A stretch of DNA of 64,000 nt from Oopsacas minuta (lineage: Eukaryota > Porifera > Hexactinellida > Lyssacinosida > Leucopsacidae): assembly GCA_024704765.1 (NCBI GenBank), contig JAKMXF010000342.1, forward strand, positions 157,351 through 221,350, read 5' to 3'. Both the position numbers and the translations under genes were made by a program. The notes below the pieces were generated by a model. It was not told the origin of the DNA and made no database searches. It was given only the letters and a program-made list of their open reading frames with translations. Position 1 is the stretch's first letter; the number at the start of each line of letters is the position of its first letter. Shown here piece by piece: positions 9,631 to 20,976 of the stretch.

Positions 9631-12300
9631 ATGGAAGGTAACAGCCGTAAGTTGAATAGCGATTCCGATACTGATATATTCCAGTTGGCTGTAGAACACG
9701 TTGGCACCAGGTTAGATTCAGATAGTATTTATGTTAATAGTTTAGATCCTAGTAATATTAGTAGTAGTCAATTAGATACAGATTTTAGTGTAGATAGCTT
9801 GGAGCGGGAAGTGTCAAATAGAAAATTCTTAGGCTTATTGGCATCTGGTTGCGATCAACCTGAACTATATAGTTTGAAGAGTACCCTGTGTTCTTCTCCT
9901 CCTCAGACTGAGGTAACCGATACCCTCATTTGGACTTTCATTGATTGTGATAATCTTCTATAGTTAGACGCACTGAAATTTTTAGGGTCAGAATGTCCTA
10001 GTATTAGTGGCGAATTCATGCTCATTAATGGGATAATTTATGAGGAGTGCAAAAATTTTAATGAGTTTCTATATGAGCACCTAAGAAACTTTAGGCTTGT
10101 TAAGAGAGATAGTTGCTTGTTAGAAGCATGGATATTAGTTGGCAACATCAACTGTCGAATTTTGGATTTGTTTGGAAGTGCTTATCTCATTATCACAGTT
10201 GCACAACTCGAAGAATTTCTTAACTTTGCTTTATTCATTCGAGAAAATATGGATCTAATATTTTCATTTCATTCAACTCTATAAGAAAAACTAGGCAAAG
10301 TTAAATCTTCAAAAATTCCGTTGTTAGTTGATTCACATCCAAATATGTTATCTAAACTTGCATTTGATATTGGTCACTCAGAAACTAGTGTTGTCATCGA
10401 TAAATATAACGTTAATTATGTGTCACTTGTCCCAACCCTAGATGATGGTGATATTCTGGAAGAGGTAATCATTGACGAGTCCAGTACTATGGAACAAAGA
10501 CGGGTAGCTTTTTACTTAACTTTATAGAATGAGAAATGTTACTAGAATCGTGGGTGATCGTGTTATACTTTCAAAAGATTGACTAACTTATTTAATTCCA
10601 AATTGGAAGGGATATTTCATTGTGTACTTTGTTTTAAATACCACAAAATAAAGAAATCTAAAAGTAGAAAACTGAACAGTTGTTTTTTCAGTGCAAATGC
10701 AGAGTGTAAATTTCGCAATTGTTTTACTTTTACATTCATTATTAACAAAATCCTCTTGAAAGTGACACCAATGATTGTATTATCGTGAATTACATAGTTT
10801 CTGGTACTCTATCTGATTAACATATAGATAATAACATTGTTTACGCAAGAAATTTGTGTAATTCTATTAGGTTAAAAGTAGCAACACAAATAGCAAACAC
10901 ATCTGTAAGTAAATATTTCTATAACCAATTCGAGTCTACAGAAAATAGAAATTTAGCGGTTAATTTCGGCAATCTAAACAAAATTAAAAGCGCTGCTGTA
11001 TTAAGGAAGGCAAAATTTGATTTGTCAAGTTTACAGAGGTTCTCTAATGGTAATTGGAGCGAATTGATTAGTTGACAACAGTATTATCGGAATGCTATAA
11101 TGGATAGTAATGTTGGAGGGTACATTCAGTCATTAGGACATAACCTCTTTATTATTCATTTATATACTGAAGACCAAATTAAAAAATATTAAAATGTTTT
11201 AAAGATAAAAGCATAATTCTTCACCTAGATGTAACTGGCTCAATCATTCGAAAGATTGAACCTTCCCAGCACAAAGTATTTTATTATGCTCTCACAGTAC
11301 AACATCCAACTTGTTCTACCAGTCTCGTACCTCCGGCAGAGATGGTCAGTTCTGGTCATACTAGCACTGAGATTAGTTAATTTCTACACAAATGGTATCT
11401 TGGTGCAAAGAAAATATTAGGTTATAATATCAACATAGGACAAATTGAGATCGATTTCAGCTGGGCGTTAATTCATAGTGTGTGTAATGCTTTTCTTAAA
11501 TGTGGCATCGATACATATCTTGATAAATGATGGAATAGAGTGGATACAAATTCTGTCAATCAGGAACTAGAATTATACTTGATTCTCCATTTATGTTCTG
11601 CCTATATAATGCATGGTATTGGCTTTCACATTAATAGGAAATTTAAGTTAAATAAAGAAGTGAGAAACTTGTTTTTGTATTCCTTTGGGTATCTGGTGCG
11701 TTGCACTAATATTACTCAAATAAGTTATGTGTTTAAGAGTAAATATATGAATGAACATGTATTAACCAATATTAGAACATTAGAGTATTATATTAGTGAC
11801 AGTTATTCTGATTTAGATGATACAAATGAAAGTTTATAGGATGAGGGTAGTGATAATGATCCCATCGATATTAAGGATGGTAAAACCCTAAGAGACAGAT
11901 CTACCTTTGGCAAACATTTTGCATATATAAGTAAACAATGTGAAATGCTATCAACAATAATCACACCAAAATATTTGATTCGAATCCTTGCTATTATCCT
12001 AGCCTTATAGAATATATTTTAACTTACTACTTACTGAAACCTATTCTGCCATTATGGAGTGGTGTTATATTAGGTCCCCACAGTGTTTCAGTTGGAAATA
12101 ATTATTCGTATTATAGTAACGCCATTGTAGAGAACTGGATGCGTATAGTTAAATTAGATATTTTGAATTCGAAATCAAATTTGAGGCCTGGGATTTCATT
12201 AGAGTATTATATCCCGGTATAACTAGTAGAATTTCCGCTTTCAATTTTACTTTTCATCCCTGATCTGATAGAACTTTTAAAGGTCGTAAGCGAATAAGAG
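9631..12300 (+). pseudogene. MULE transposase, decayed
   Basis: From ATG 9631 the same frame holds through about 10790 with stops at 9961, 10282, 10525 and just before 10579, then shifts twice. Landmarks in order: an acidic N-terminus; a Cys/His cluster (HCVLCFKYHK, then NAECKFRNC) near 10620-10730; a conserved-looking helix region (10860-11160); LHLDVTGSII near 11222, holding the first catalytic-type Asp; PPAEMVSSGHTSTEI; IDFSWALIHSVCNAF near 11450 with the second Asp; LCSAYIMHGIG near 11600, in the place of the MULE CxxH motif; PLWSGVI; and AIVENWMRIVKLDI near 12130. The D...D...C-x2-H order is the MULE transposase signature, here with the His replaced by Tyr at CSAY and a His three residues on. 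The reading probably continues into the OTU domain at 12363. Confidence 0.75.
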
Positions 12301-12362
12301 ATATTTCAGGAGAAAAATGTAGTGAAGAATGGTCCAGGAAAAAGAAACAGCATTGTGGCTAT

Positions 12363-13127
12363 TTGAAGTCGAAAACATATGAATTTCCTCAATTTAATAG
12401 AGATAAAACTGTCGTAGAAGATAAATTAATCCCTATTAAGCGTCAGAAGTTGTCTACGTTACGCATGATTTGCAAATCACCAGAAATTAAGACTGCGTCA
12501 ATTATTACCGATGAAGAATTGGTAGAGTCTAGTATAATACGATATACTATAGCAAGCCTTCGTCCACCACACGTTGAATGTAAAATTGCTACCTGTAAGA
12601 AATGGAAACTACATTATAGTAATCAGATTGTCTATTCTTTAGATAATTTAATTGATAATGGTGAAGGATTATATGTATATAATCCCGGAACAACAGAAAT
12701 AATATCAAGTGATGGAAACTGTTATTTTTCTACAATTTCTTATCTAATAACAGGTAGTAAAACCTATCATAAAGAATTACGGGCAATTATCGTTGAAAAC
12801 ATGCTTGGTAAATTAAGTGCGAGTTGTAATGCGTTTTTGCGTACTAAGTATGTTTATACTCAAGGGAATTTTAGGAATATTCAGGATTGGGTAAATAAAA
12901 TGGGGATGAATAAGGTTGGAAAATGGGCTACTGACTTAGAGGTATTTGCAACTTCGTTGTTATTTAATATAGATATTTGGGTGTTTTTGGGCCCTACTGG
13001 AACTCGTTGGGCTGGGTTTTCAGGTAATGAATCAAGTTTTGATCTATTATTAAAGGAGCCAACTTCAAATGGTTTATATATTCAAAATTTAGGTAATCAT
13101 TACCGGCACATACTATCTCTAATTTAA
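12363..13127 (+). CDS. OTU-type cysteine protease domain of the MULE
   Basis: A 254-codon open stretch whose reading frame extends upstream past the first Met (FKGRKRIRDISGEKC near 12275), so it is probably the C-terminal part of the transposase polyprotein rather than a separate gene. OTU hallmarks: SSDGNCYFSTI near 12710 supplies the Asp and the nucleophile Cys; KWATDLEVFATSL near 12925 is the usual central helix; NIDIWVF is a core strand; LGNHYRHIL near 13095 carries the catalytic-type His. OTU proteins cleave ubiquitin and related chains. OTU or ULP domains are known passengers or fusions in MULEs, where their role in transposition is unproven. All three active-site positions look intact, in contrast to the broken transposase upstream. 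Confidence 0.8.
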   Translation: MKSKTYEFPQFNRDKTVVEDKLIPIKRQKLSTLRMICKSPEIKTASIITDEELVESSIIRYTIASLRPPHVECKIATCKKWKLHYSNQIVYSLDNLIDNGEGLYVYNPGTTEIISSDGNCYFSTISYLITGSKTYHKELRAIIVENMLGKLSASCNAFLRTKYVYTQGNFRNIQDWVNKMGMNKVGKWATDLEVFATSLLFNIDIWVFLGPTGTRWAGFSGNESSFDLLLKEPTSNGLYIQNLGNHYRHILSLI

Positions 13128-14126
13128 TATTAATAGCAATCCAATCATTGGTTTCAATTTATGGCAGCCAAAATTATATATTTACTAACAAGATTATTAG
13201 TGAAACAATAAATATTTTGCATAAATGGAATTTGGATATTTTGTGAGATCTCATCTAAATATGTAAATTGATTGCGACAAAAATCACAAATGTAACTATC
13301 TACTTATATATATCGACAGTTGGATTATATGGAACAATTATATGACTTTTTCTCTAATCAAGATACGTTTAAAAGCTGGATTATATTACCCAGGATTTGG
13401 AAACTAACGCAACACCAATATGCAAAGTTCTGGAAGATATATTCATAGTAGAGTAAACAATGAACATGAAATCTATATTCTTATCCTTACAATTATCTTA
13501 ATCAATCTAGGAATTAAATCTACAAATCTCTCTTACAAACTTTTACTTTACAATTTGTGCAAATTTGAATCAGAAAGAAGTTACTATCTATTTTTGGAGC
13601 ATTCATTTGGAGACCCATGTCCTGGAGTTAACTCTCGATTCTCTTACCATTCTGGCATTAATAATTACAAATCGAAGTGTTGATCGTCTCTTCAAATCTT
13701 ATCTGGTCAAGACATTTGTTACTCTCCCTTATACGTATAGCTGTAAAGATTTTGCATAAATAGTACCACCTGTTTTAGGTTTAGCCTGTTCTAATAGACA
13801 AGGGAAATTCAATCAGTATTTCTCATTAGTTCACCAATCAGTTCAATACAGAAAAGATAGACAGACAAACTATAATATCTGGTTAATTAGTATCTTGTAA
13901 TACTTTTCGATTTGTTTACTCTTTTCTATTCAAAAAGTAAAGTTTTGTATAAGGTATGATAACTGTCACTACAATGGTGTTGTGTTATTTATTATATTTC
14001 AAATATCTTCTGATTATTGACTAGAAAGCACAATAGAATTGGGACTATAGAATTGAAAATGATACTAAATCTTATCAAAATTTACGTACACTGTAATGTC
14101 ATACATACTTCATTATTGACAGTACA
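13128..14126. other. MULE interior downstream of the OTU domain
   Basis: AT-rich with short open frames only (for example 13420-13759), none with a recognisable motif. This is probably the 3' non-coding part of the element. Confidence 0.5.
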
Positions 14127-14490
14127 AACTGGTCGTCTATGTAATTCCTATGTAAAGTTCGGGCGTTCATAACTTTTTCAAAAATAATTATTTTAATCTC
14201 AAATTGGATATGCACAATGAACCAAGTGAGATGTAAATATGATTAAAGTGATGAGTTGTCATCACAATTATTTCAGGAGATATTAATGAAAAACCTCGAC
14301 CAAAATGTAATGCGAAATTGCTTACTTATCATATAAAATTTGGCGATTATGAGTGATGATATGAAATGTACCAACTTTCTTCTTGACACTGGTATGGTCC
14401 TTTTCAAAATAGAACCCATACTTTTGAGCAAAAAGTGTTTTAGTGGGGATTTGAATCTGCTGCTGAATCGGCTGCTAAGATAACACTCGT
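14127..14490 (-). repeat. Right TIR of the MULE, uninterrupted
   Basis: Inverted copy of the split left arm, intact over 364 bp and ending in gataacactcgt. It shows the unoccupied form of the site where the 5879-8600 element landed. Confidence 0.9.
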
Positions 14491-14499
14491 CAAAGCAGG
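14491..14499. repeat. Right 9-bp target site duplication of the MULE
   Basis: Exact copy of the 9-mer at 5727-5735. Confidence 0.9.
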
Positions 14500-14956
14500 A
14501 TACATTTCAGAATACAAACTACGCCAACAAATTTAACCTGACAAATGCGTTAATTTCCCCAAGATTGAATATGGGCATTGCTAAGTAGCTTGTATAGAAT
14601 CAATTAGCATGATCTCATTTAGCTGCTTCATAATTAAGAGTAATCCGAGGCATTAGGTTATCGCTTAGACCTAGCAAGAAAGCCAGCTAGTACAGTGGAT
14701 GCCAGTAATTCTACAAACATATCGGTAATATGAACCAATTACCAATACTTTAAGAGTGTTCTTATAACCGGGATTAATTAAATTGGGGTATATGGCAATC
14801 GTTTTCCGGTAAAATGTTCTTATACCCGTGATGTTAAAATAATCGGCATAGAATGTTCTTATGTCATGTAAAATCCCATGGAGTAGACTACAAAAAGATT
14901 CAGAGAATCAAGTTAAGGCTCATATAACAGGCATGTTAAAATAACCGATGTTATTA
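14500..14956. repeat. Spacer with short degenerate repeats
   Basis: No gene. A motif like gttcttata(c)cc(c)g occurs three times (about 14758, 14817 and 14850), with atgttaaaataa(t/c)cg at about 14832 and 14934. This suggests a decayed local duplication. Confidence 0.4.
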
Positions 14957-16269
14957 CAGGGTACACATAAATACTGTTACAAATAATAAAAGGGCTGAAA
15001 ACAAAAACTATTGGAGCGATCGCTCTATTATTCTAAATTATGTTTAGATATACTATAGGGTTGAAAATTAAGACAGTATTACTCAAATATATCGCCTTTT
15101 GCCTTAATGCAGCTCTTCAGACGGACGATGAAGGAGTCTACACTGGCACACACATGCTCATCCGGGATCTTTGACCGCTCTCTTAATAATGTTCTCTTAA
15201 GAACCTCAACTGAACGATGGGGTTTAGCATTAACCCTCTCCTCCAATATGGACCATATAGAGAAGTCGAGGGGGTTAAGGTCTGGTGGACTAGGTGACCA
15301 CTCTTCGGAAGAAATGACCCCCGGAAAATTGGTCTTGCATCACTTTTGAGTGGCTTTAACCTTGTGAGCTGGGGCAGAATCTTGCTGTAATACCCATAGG
15401 TCGTTTCCAAAATGTGATTGTGCCCAAGGCTTCAAAACATTCTTAAGAATTGATTCCCAATATAAACCGATTGGTTGATTTTCACACCTTGGGGGATAAT
15501 TATCGAAGGTGTCCGACCAGTTGCAGTAACCCCGGCCCATACCATCACTGAAGCTGGTTTCTGCGTTCTAGAGACCCGGAAAGTAGATTCAGGCAAAGTA
15601 CTCTTATCGGTGGCTAAAATCCTATGATTTTGCTTGTTTAGGACTTGCTGAACAGTAAATAATTTCTCATCAGAGAAAAGGATCTGCTTGTGTCGACCAT
15701 TGGTGAAACGTGAAAGCATGGCCTTGCATCTTTCCAACCCGATACTTTATTTTTGGCTGTGAGGAGTTGTCTTTTTTTCATTTTGTACGCTTTCATGCCT
15801 ACATCATTACAATCAAGCCTCCGCATCAATTCCCTGTTCGTATTTATTTCAATGACCATTTTTCGGATACTTCGGGCGGGATTTCGTTTAATCAGTTGTA
15901 GCACCCTCTTGATCAAAGAAATTGACCATGCAGTACGTGGACGGCCAGATCGTGGTCGGTCTAACACTTCCCCTGTATCAGCAAACCGTGACAAAGTTCG
16001 CGAAATAAACATCCTCTTGTAACTGAGCAAAGAGGCAATTTTACTTCTACATTTTCTGGCCTTGAATAACTCAATAACAGCTGAACGACGAGTCTCGATT
16101 ACAAAATGTTGAAATTATAAAACTTCTAAGTGAGATATAGCTGGTGTGATTTATTGAGATAAAATAGATATGTAGTACAATTTATTGGATAAGTTTCAAC
16201 GCTATTGAATTATATTCATCTATAATATGGTAGTTTTAAAAGTTGTAACAGTATTTATGTGTCACCATG
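14957..16269 (-). mobile_element. maT-type (DD37D) Tc1/mariner element, complete
   Basis: Both ends are present: cagggtacacataaatactgtt at 14957 and its complement ending at 16269 (tgtaacagtatttatgtg...catg). Each is flanked by a TA dinucleotide (14955-14956 and 16270-16271), as expected for the superfamily. Total length is 1313 bp, typical for mariner relatives. The transposase lies on the minus strand at about 15079-16110. Confidence 0.9.
15079..16110 (-). pseudogene. DD37D (maT) transposase, frameshifted
   Basis: The minus strand reads VIETRRSAVIELFKA near 16095 (helix-turn-helix start), then DRPRSGRPRTAW, then after a frameshift near 15730 ILFSDEKLF with the first Asp, KPASVMVWAG, and after a second shift near 15440 LQQDSAPAHK with the second Asp, and SPPDLNPLDFSIW with the third acidic residue. 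I count 37 residues between the second and third Asp, which defines DD37D (maT). One in-frame TGA replaces a likely Trp after KATQK. The stop codon is at 15079. No initiating ATG is obvious. The gene needs two frameshifts and one stop repaired, so the copy is dead although its TIRs survive. Confidence 0.85.
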
Positions 16270-16427
16270 TATATCCGGCATCTATTGTATAATTATAAAT
16301 TAGAAGTAAATCCATAGGGATATTTGAATCTTTTCCTTTTAAATAGTCCAGTAAAATCATCTGTTATATTACATTGACATACGCCAATGCACGCCATATA
16401 TCCAATAACTACTAGTATAATCATAGA

Positions 16428-17073
16428 GTGGCTCTCAAATATTTACAACGGAGAAATAGCAGAATGGACTTTGATGGCGGAATCATATCAACTAATGAAC
16501 CAATTCAGTCTCCACGAGACAATTTTGATATCACCAAATACATTCCTATTCTGGATCATCTTGTTTTTGCATTAGATCAAAGTATATATGCCTTCCAGAT
16601 TCTGAATGAAAGATTCGATGTTTGGTTAAAAATTGGCTCAGATGACAATAGTGCTGAGGAAGTTAGTGAAGCTACTCAGAAACTTGTCTCTGTGTATTCT
16701 CAAAATCTTGAACCATCACTAGGTGATGAGTTAGTACAACTGTCAGAATTTGTTTCACTATGTCAAGATGAAAAGGCACAAGACGAATCTCATTAGTTGT
16801 TTATGTATCGTATGATAAAGGTAAAGGACTATCATCAACATTTCCAAATGCACAGATCTGTTGAGAAGCTTTCTGTCATCAATGGTGTCCAATTCAAGTG
16901 GAGAACGAACTTTCTCTAAGCTGAAGCTTATCAAAAATGAGCTTCGCTCAACAATGTTCCAGCAAATCCTCACATTTTTGTCTGATATGAACATTGAGTC
17001 TGACATATTGCGGAAGCTGAATCCTGATGATGTTATTTATGATTTTCCAGAAATAAAGCTAGGAAGGTATTGA
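16428..17073 (+). pseudogene. hAT transposase C-terminal remnant (DUF4371/ZMYM-like)
   Basis: Two overlapping frames give the C-terminal quarter of a hAT transposase. The first (16428-16796) is a helical stretch (YLQRRNSRMDFDGG...ILNERFDVWLKI) typical of the region before the dimerisation domain. The second (16861-17073) contains NSSGERTFSKLKLIKNELRS, the hAT dimerisation core. In live relatives Ala or Ser usually precedes the GER/AER motif. The N-terminal BED finger and the DDE core are absent. A short microsatellite lies downstream. It is a 5'-truncated fossil. Confidence 0.75.
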
Positions 17074-17118
17074 TTTGAACGTCAATTACTAGTAGTTGCA
17101 AGTAAACTACTGTAACAA

Positions 17119-17120
<2 letters not shown>

Positions 17121-17184
<64 letters not shown>

Positions 17185-17188
17185 TAAT
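17121..17188. repeat. (TAA)n microsatellite
   Basis: About 22 uninterrupted TAA units with a slip near the end. Confidence 0.95.
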
Positions 17189-17508
17189 ATAGTGCACATA
17201 AATAAGTACAAATACAACTATAACTGCTAGAAGGCATAGAGACAACAAAACTTTCTCTATATTATACATACGGGATATATCCACCTATCGGGAAGTCTAC
17301 GGGGCCGCCAAATTGAGTTGTGCCTGAGTCCTAATCTAGCTTAATCGGGCCCTGTCTATAAAAAGCATAAGATGGTATTGATATGATTCAATTAACTTAG
17401 TGGACAATCAGTAGACTAAGGAAAACAATTATCGACATAATAGACACAATTTGCGTGACGTCATAAACCAAATAAAACTTGAAACCCGAGTAAGTCAATA
17501 ACTGAAAA
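17189..17508. other. Spacer with no recognised feature
   Basis: No open frame or repeat of note between the microsatellite and the next element. Confidence 0.5.
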
Positions 17509-19790
17509 CACAACTCAACATGATTTCTCATCAGAGATCACATAAATTTATCTTAGCATACTTTTGAATGCTGAACTCGAATCTGCAATCAGAATTTCTC
17601 TAGCACGTCTATAGTTATTCTGAAATCCAATATCCATTTTTTCAATAGTATAGTATTACCTAGTTACTAAATTGCTATATGAGCATGCCTATTTTGATTC
17701 AATTATCCGGAATATAAATGACTTTACTTATTTGAATTCAAGCAAATCAAATTATAAACATGCATCGTAATTGTAGAACTCATCCCGACAATTTCTGTTA
17801 CGTTTGTGGTCTTTTTTGTGTAAAATCACAAAGACGACCAATCACAAATCAATTAAAGAACATATACAAATTGTACTTCGAATGTCCACTTGGTGACCAA
17901 GACAAATCGTGGGCACCACATGTTATATGCACTTCTTGTTCAAGTGGACTACGTGATTGGTTGAACAAAAGGAAAGTTTCAATGTCATTTACAATACCCA
18001 TGGTCTGGAGGGAACAGATAAATCACCTTGATGATTGTTACTGTTGCCTTATCGACATTAGAGGATTCTCAGCCAAGAATAAGCACGCTCTTGTTTACCC
18101 AGACTTGGATTCTGCTCGCAGGCCAATTCCACACGACATCTCATTACCAATCCCAATTCCCAAGCCACAGCAAATTAAAATCGGGTCAGATATGGTGGAG
18201 GATGTTCATGCAGATTCTACAGATGCTAATTATGTCCCGGAAGATGAATTACTAGAGCCACAAACATTAACACAGGGAGAATTGAATGACCTGGTCAGGG
18301 ATCTAGACTTATCTAAAGACAAAGCTGAACTCCTTGCATCCAGGCTCAAACAGAAAAACCTACTCGACAAAGATGTCCTAGTATCCCACTATTGCAAGCG
18401 AAATTTCGATCTCGCTCAACACTACACCACTGATGGTCCACTGTGCTATTGTAATGATATCGAAGGACTCTATGCAAACCTATTACAACAACATTCTTCC
18501 TCTGAATGGCGCCTTTTCATCGACTCGTCAAAACGCAGTTTGAAAGCTGTCCTGTTGCATAACGGAAATCTTAAGCCTGACGTTCCAATTGCTCACTCCG
18601 TCTATCTCAAAGAAACCTTCGCCAATTTGCAGGAAGCTTTGGAGGCAATACAGTATAGAACACATATATGGAATATTTGCGGTGATCTTAAGATAATCGG
18701 GCTATTGATGGGCTTGCAACAAGGTTTTACAAAGTATTGTTGTTTCCTATGTCTATGGGACAGCCGAGCAACTGGTGAACATTATAAAAAATGTGATTGG
18801 CCGAAGAGACCTATGAAGTGGGGAAAACCAATTTACAGCATTCGCCATCGGTAGATCCAAACAAAGTTTTCTTACCCCCACTTCATATTAAACTTGGATT
18901 AATGAAAACAATGGGCAAAACAAATTCAGCAGGATTTCTGCATTTGGTAGGCAAATTTCCGAAACTAAGCGAGGCAAAGTTCAAAGAGGGAGTATTTGTA
19001 GGACCACAAATCAGACAAGTATTCAGAGTTCCAGATTTCGAGAAGAAATTATCCGAATTAGAAATGAGTGCTTGGAAATCTTTCAAATGGGTTTGTGAAA
19101 ACTTTTTGGGCAACAAGAAGTCGTCCAACTACAGAGAAGGAGTGGAAACCTTGCTTAACGCATACGAGAAGATGGGCTGTCGCATGTCGCTAAAACTTCA
19201 CTTCTTGCACTCTCACCTTGATTTTTTCCCTGAGAACCTTGGTACTGTAAGTGATGAACAGGGTGAGAGATTCCACCAAGACATACAGGAGATGGAAACC
19301 CGATACCAAGGTTTCTGGAATGAGGGCATGATGTCCGATTACTGTTGGAGGCTCTTCAGAGATAATCCCAACAAGATATATAGAAGGAAGTCGTACTCTC
19401 AACACTTTTAGTTTAGTTAGCTACCTTTATACTTCTAGATGGATATGTATTTCCCTTTAGTTTGTGAGTAGTTGATACATGCATGAATGTGAATAATTAT
19501 ATGTAAGAGCTAGGATAACAACTGATATTGTCTTGGCATTAATCTAAAAACATCGAAACGTTGATTTATTTCAGATAGCTATCATGTAAGAAGGCAAAAA
19601 CATAGCCACTACCATAAAATAACAGGAAAAATTTAGGAAATACATAAAAATCGTTGACTTGTAGATAGAAAAAAACTGGACATGCTGGAAAGAATCTGAA
19701 AGCAGATTTGAATTCAGCGTAGAATACTAGCTTAGAAAATGTCAATCTAATACTTGATGAGAAAATGAAGTTAAATTTTGTTGACCTGTG
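17509..19790 (+). mobile_element. Second Chapaev3-like element
   Basis: The left end cacaactcaacatgatttctc pairs with the complement of the right end, cacaggtcaacaaaattt...ttctcatc. Subterminal repeats (gctgaactcgaatctgcaatc left; gctgaattcaaatctgcttt in the right complement) match those of the 5879-8600 element, so both belong to one family with CAC termini. Length is 2282 bp. The flanking trinucleotides (aaa and tta) do not match, so the target duplication is lost or the ends are eroded. Confidence 0.7.
17760..19411 (+). pseudogene. Zinc-finger/RNase H-like transposase, one frameshift
   Basis: Paralogue of the 6436-8163 gene, about half identical by eye. The first frame (17760-18854) has the CYVCG and CTSC zinc pairs around PLGDQDKSW, CYCC, NDLVRDLDL, FIDSSKRSLKAVLLHNGN with the first Asp, CGDLKIIG with the second, and CCFLCLWDSRA. 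The second frame (18797-19411) resumes at PNKVFLPPLHIKLGLM and carries SDEQGERFHQD with the candidate Glu. Comparison with the intact copy places a single frameshift at about 18825-18845. No other defect is seen, so it is either a recent pseudogene or an assembly error. Confidence 0.8.
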
Positions 19791-19859
19791 TTATTTCATG
19801 AGAGCATATAATTGTTCAATGAGATTTCTAAATGTGTAAGGAAGAGTGAGTCAATGATC

Positions 19860-19935
19860 AAATAATTATAGTACTCAAATAACTTATGCCAGGCGGGCCG
19901 GATTCGGTCTGCGGACCGTAGTTTGCCCACCACTG
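19860..19935 (-). mobile_element. Solo hAT terminus
   Basis: The complement of the end reads cagtggtgggcaaactacgg, followed by GC-rich sequence (ccgcagaccgaatccggccc), a common hAT terminal pattern. The last base is 19935. The 8 bp after it (ttctagag) would be the target duplication, but I did not find the other end. Confidence 0.5.
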
Positions 19936-20019
19936 TTCTAGAGTCTAATTCGCTCCATACAAATTCGACCATGGACTTTAGCATATTGTGTTTTGAAATT
20001 TTGATGCCTAATACTCTCT

Positions 20020-20338
20020 TTATTCAAAACTAACATTCGAATGGCTCAGGAAACAGAACAAATTGAAACGTTCTCTTGACAGATTTACCAAAAATCCAAA
20101 AATCCAAATATTTGATTTCATTTGCAAACCTGAATTTGAGAGCATAACTACGATGGCACCGTTTGCAATATACATTACTCCAACTGATAATATATGTATG
20201 ATCATGTCACTGCCAAATTGTAAAAGGAGGATTGGAGGAAGCACATTCCCATTCCTTCTGTTAGGGTTTTTTGTCCTTGCTATTCGAACTACAAATTCAC
20301 AAGATATGTTATCTTTACTCAACAAGGATGTTTACTAA
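20020..20338 (-). repeat. Coding-like dispersed repeat, related to about 56541-56730
   Basis: Open on both strands. On the minus strand the translation DNISCEFVVRIARTK resembles DNVSCAFVVASVRIK at 56560 on the plus strand, followed in both by a hydrophobic stretch (IIHILSVGVMYI against IIFIMLYIILA). I do not recognise the family. The similarity in translation points to two decayed copies of one coding repeat. Confidence 0.4.
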
Positions 20339-20428
20339 TTTAAGTTTGTTTTGGATAGTAACTATCAATTTTGATTTAAACATCAACAACTAATTTGAGG
20401 ATTTTCATTGGGCTTCTCAAATTTTGGA

Positions 20429-20599
20429 CTATAGAGTACTCTCGTTAATATGCACACCAGAGCACTGCCAAAATTCGTAATCATTATCCGAACTAATTTA
20501 CATTGATTAGTCATCGAAGGGGGTTGATACAATATACTAATTTGTGCTCCTTATCCGGAGTTACTCCTTAACCGTGTTCGTATTAACTAGACTCTACTG
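20429..20599. mobile_element. Tigger/pogo-like MITE
   Basis: The left end ctatagagtactctcgttaa pairs with the complement of the right end, cagtagagtctagttaatac; the inner part (tatgcacacc against tacgaacacgg) also matches. TA follows the right end. Length is about 171 bp with no coding. Confidence 0.6.
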
Positions 20600-20976
20600 T
20601 ATATTGCAAGATTGTTGGTGTGCAGATCAAGCATATCATTGATGAGCTATTTCTAAGCTCTTTAAACATTTATCATATTTAATCTGATCTCAATCTATGG
20701 AAATATTGTTTTACAAAATTTAATGGTTGGAATCGATTAATCAATTTGTTAACCAACTTTGCCTTCTATCCACTGGAACCACTAACGCAATAGCTGATGA
20801 TGTATTTCACCGTGTAACGCAATAGAAGTGACCAAGTTAGATTCTGCCTCGCCATGGGTTGATTTATTTAGCCTTCAGCTATATTTACTTGGTTACCAAT
20901 TGTACTTGTTGCGAAATGTGTTTTATTCTGTTTTACATTTTATTCTGTTTACATTTTATGAAGCTTTATCAATTAG

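Larger units (their letters stand above)
5736..14490 (+). mobile_element. MULE DNA transposon with 364-bp TIRs, carrying a nested insertion
   Basis: The element begins acgagtgttatcttagcagc and ends with the inverse complement, with a perfect 9-bp duplication on both sides. The right inverted repeat is 14127-14490. The left one is split into 5736-5878 and 8604-8824 by a second transposon at 5879-8600. With that insertion removed, both arms are about 364 bp and align throughout. The interior holds a decayed MULE transposase (9631 to about 12300), an OTU protease domain (12363-13127) and a small pogo-like insertion (9188-9337). Without the nested element the MULE is about 6.0 kb. Stops and frameshifts in the transposase make it immobile on its own. 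TIR length, duplication length and gene content together make the MULE assignment firm. Confidence 0.9.

Noticed and set aside
12363-13127. Host OTU deubiquitinase gene
   Set aside because: It sits inside exact MULE termini, its frame continues upstream toward the transposase, and no introns or host-like flanks are visible.
15079-16110. Classic Tc1 (DD34E) or mariner (DD34D) transposase
   Set aside because: Counting gives 37 residues between the second Asp and a third Asp, so DD37D fits better.
17121-17188. CRISPR or satellite array
   Set aside because: Simple TAA microsatellite with no spacers.
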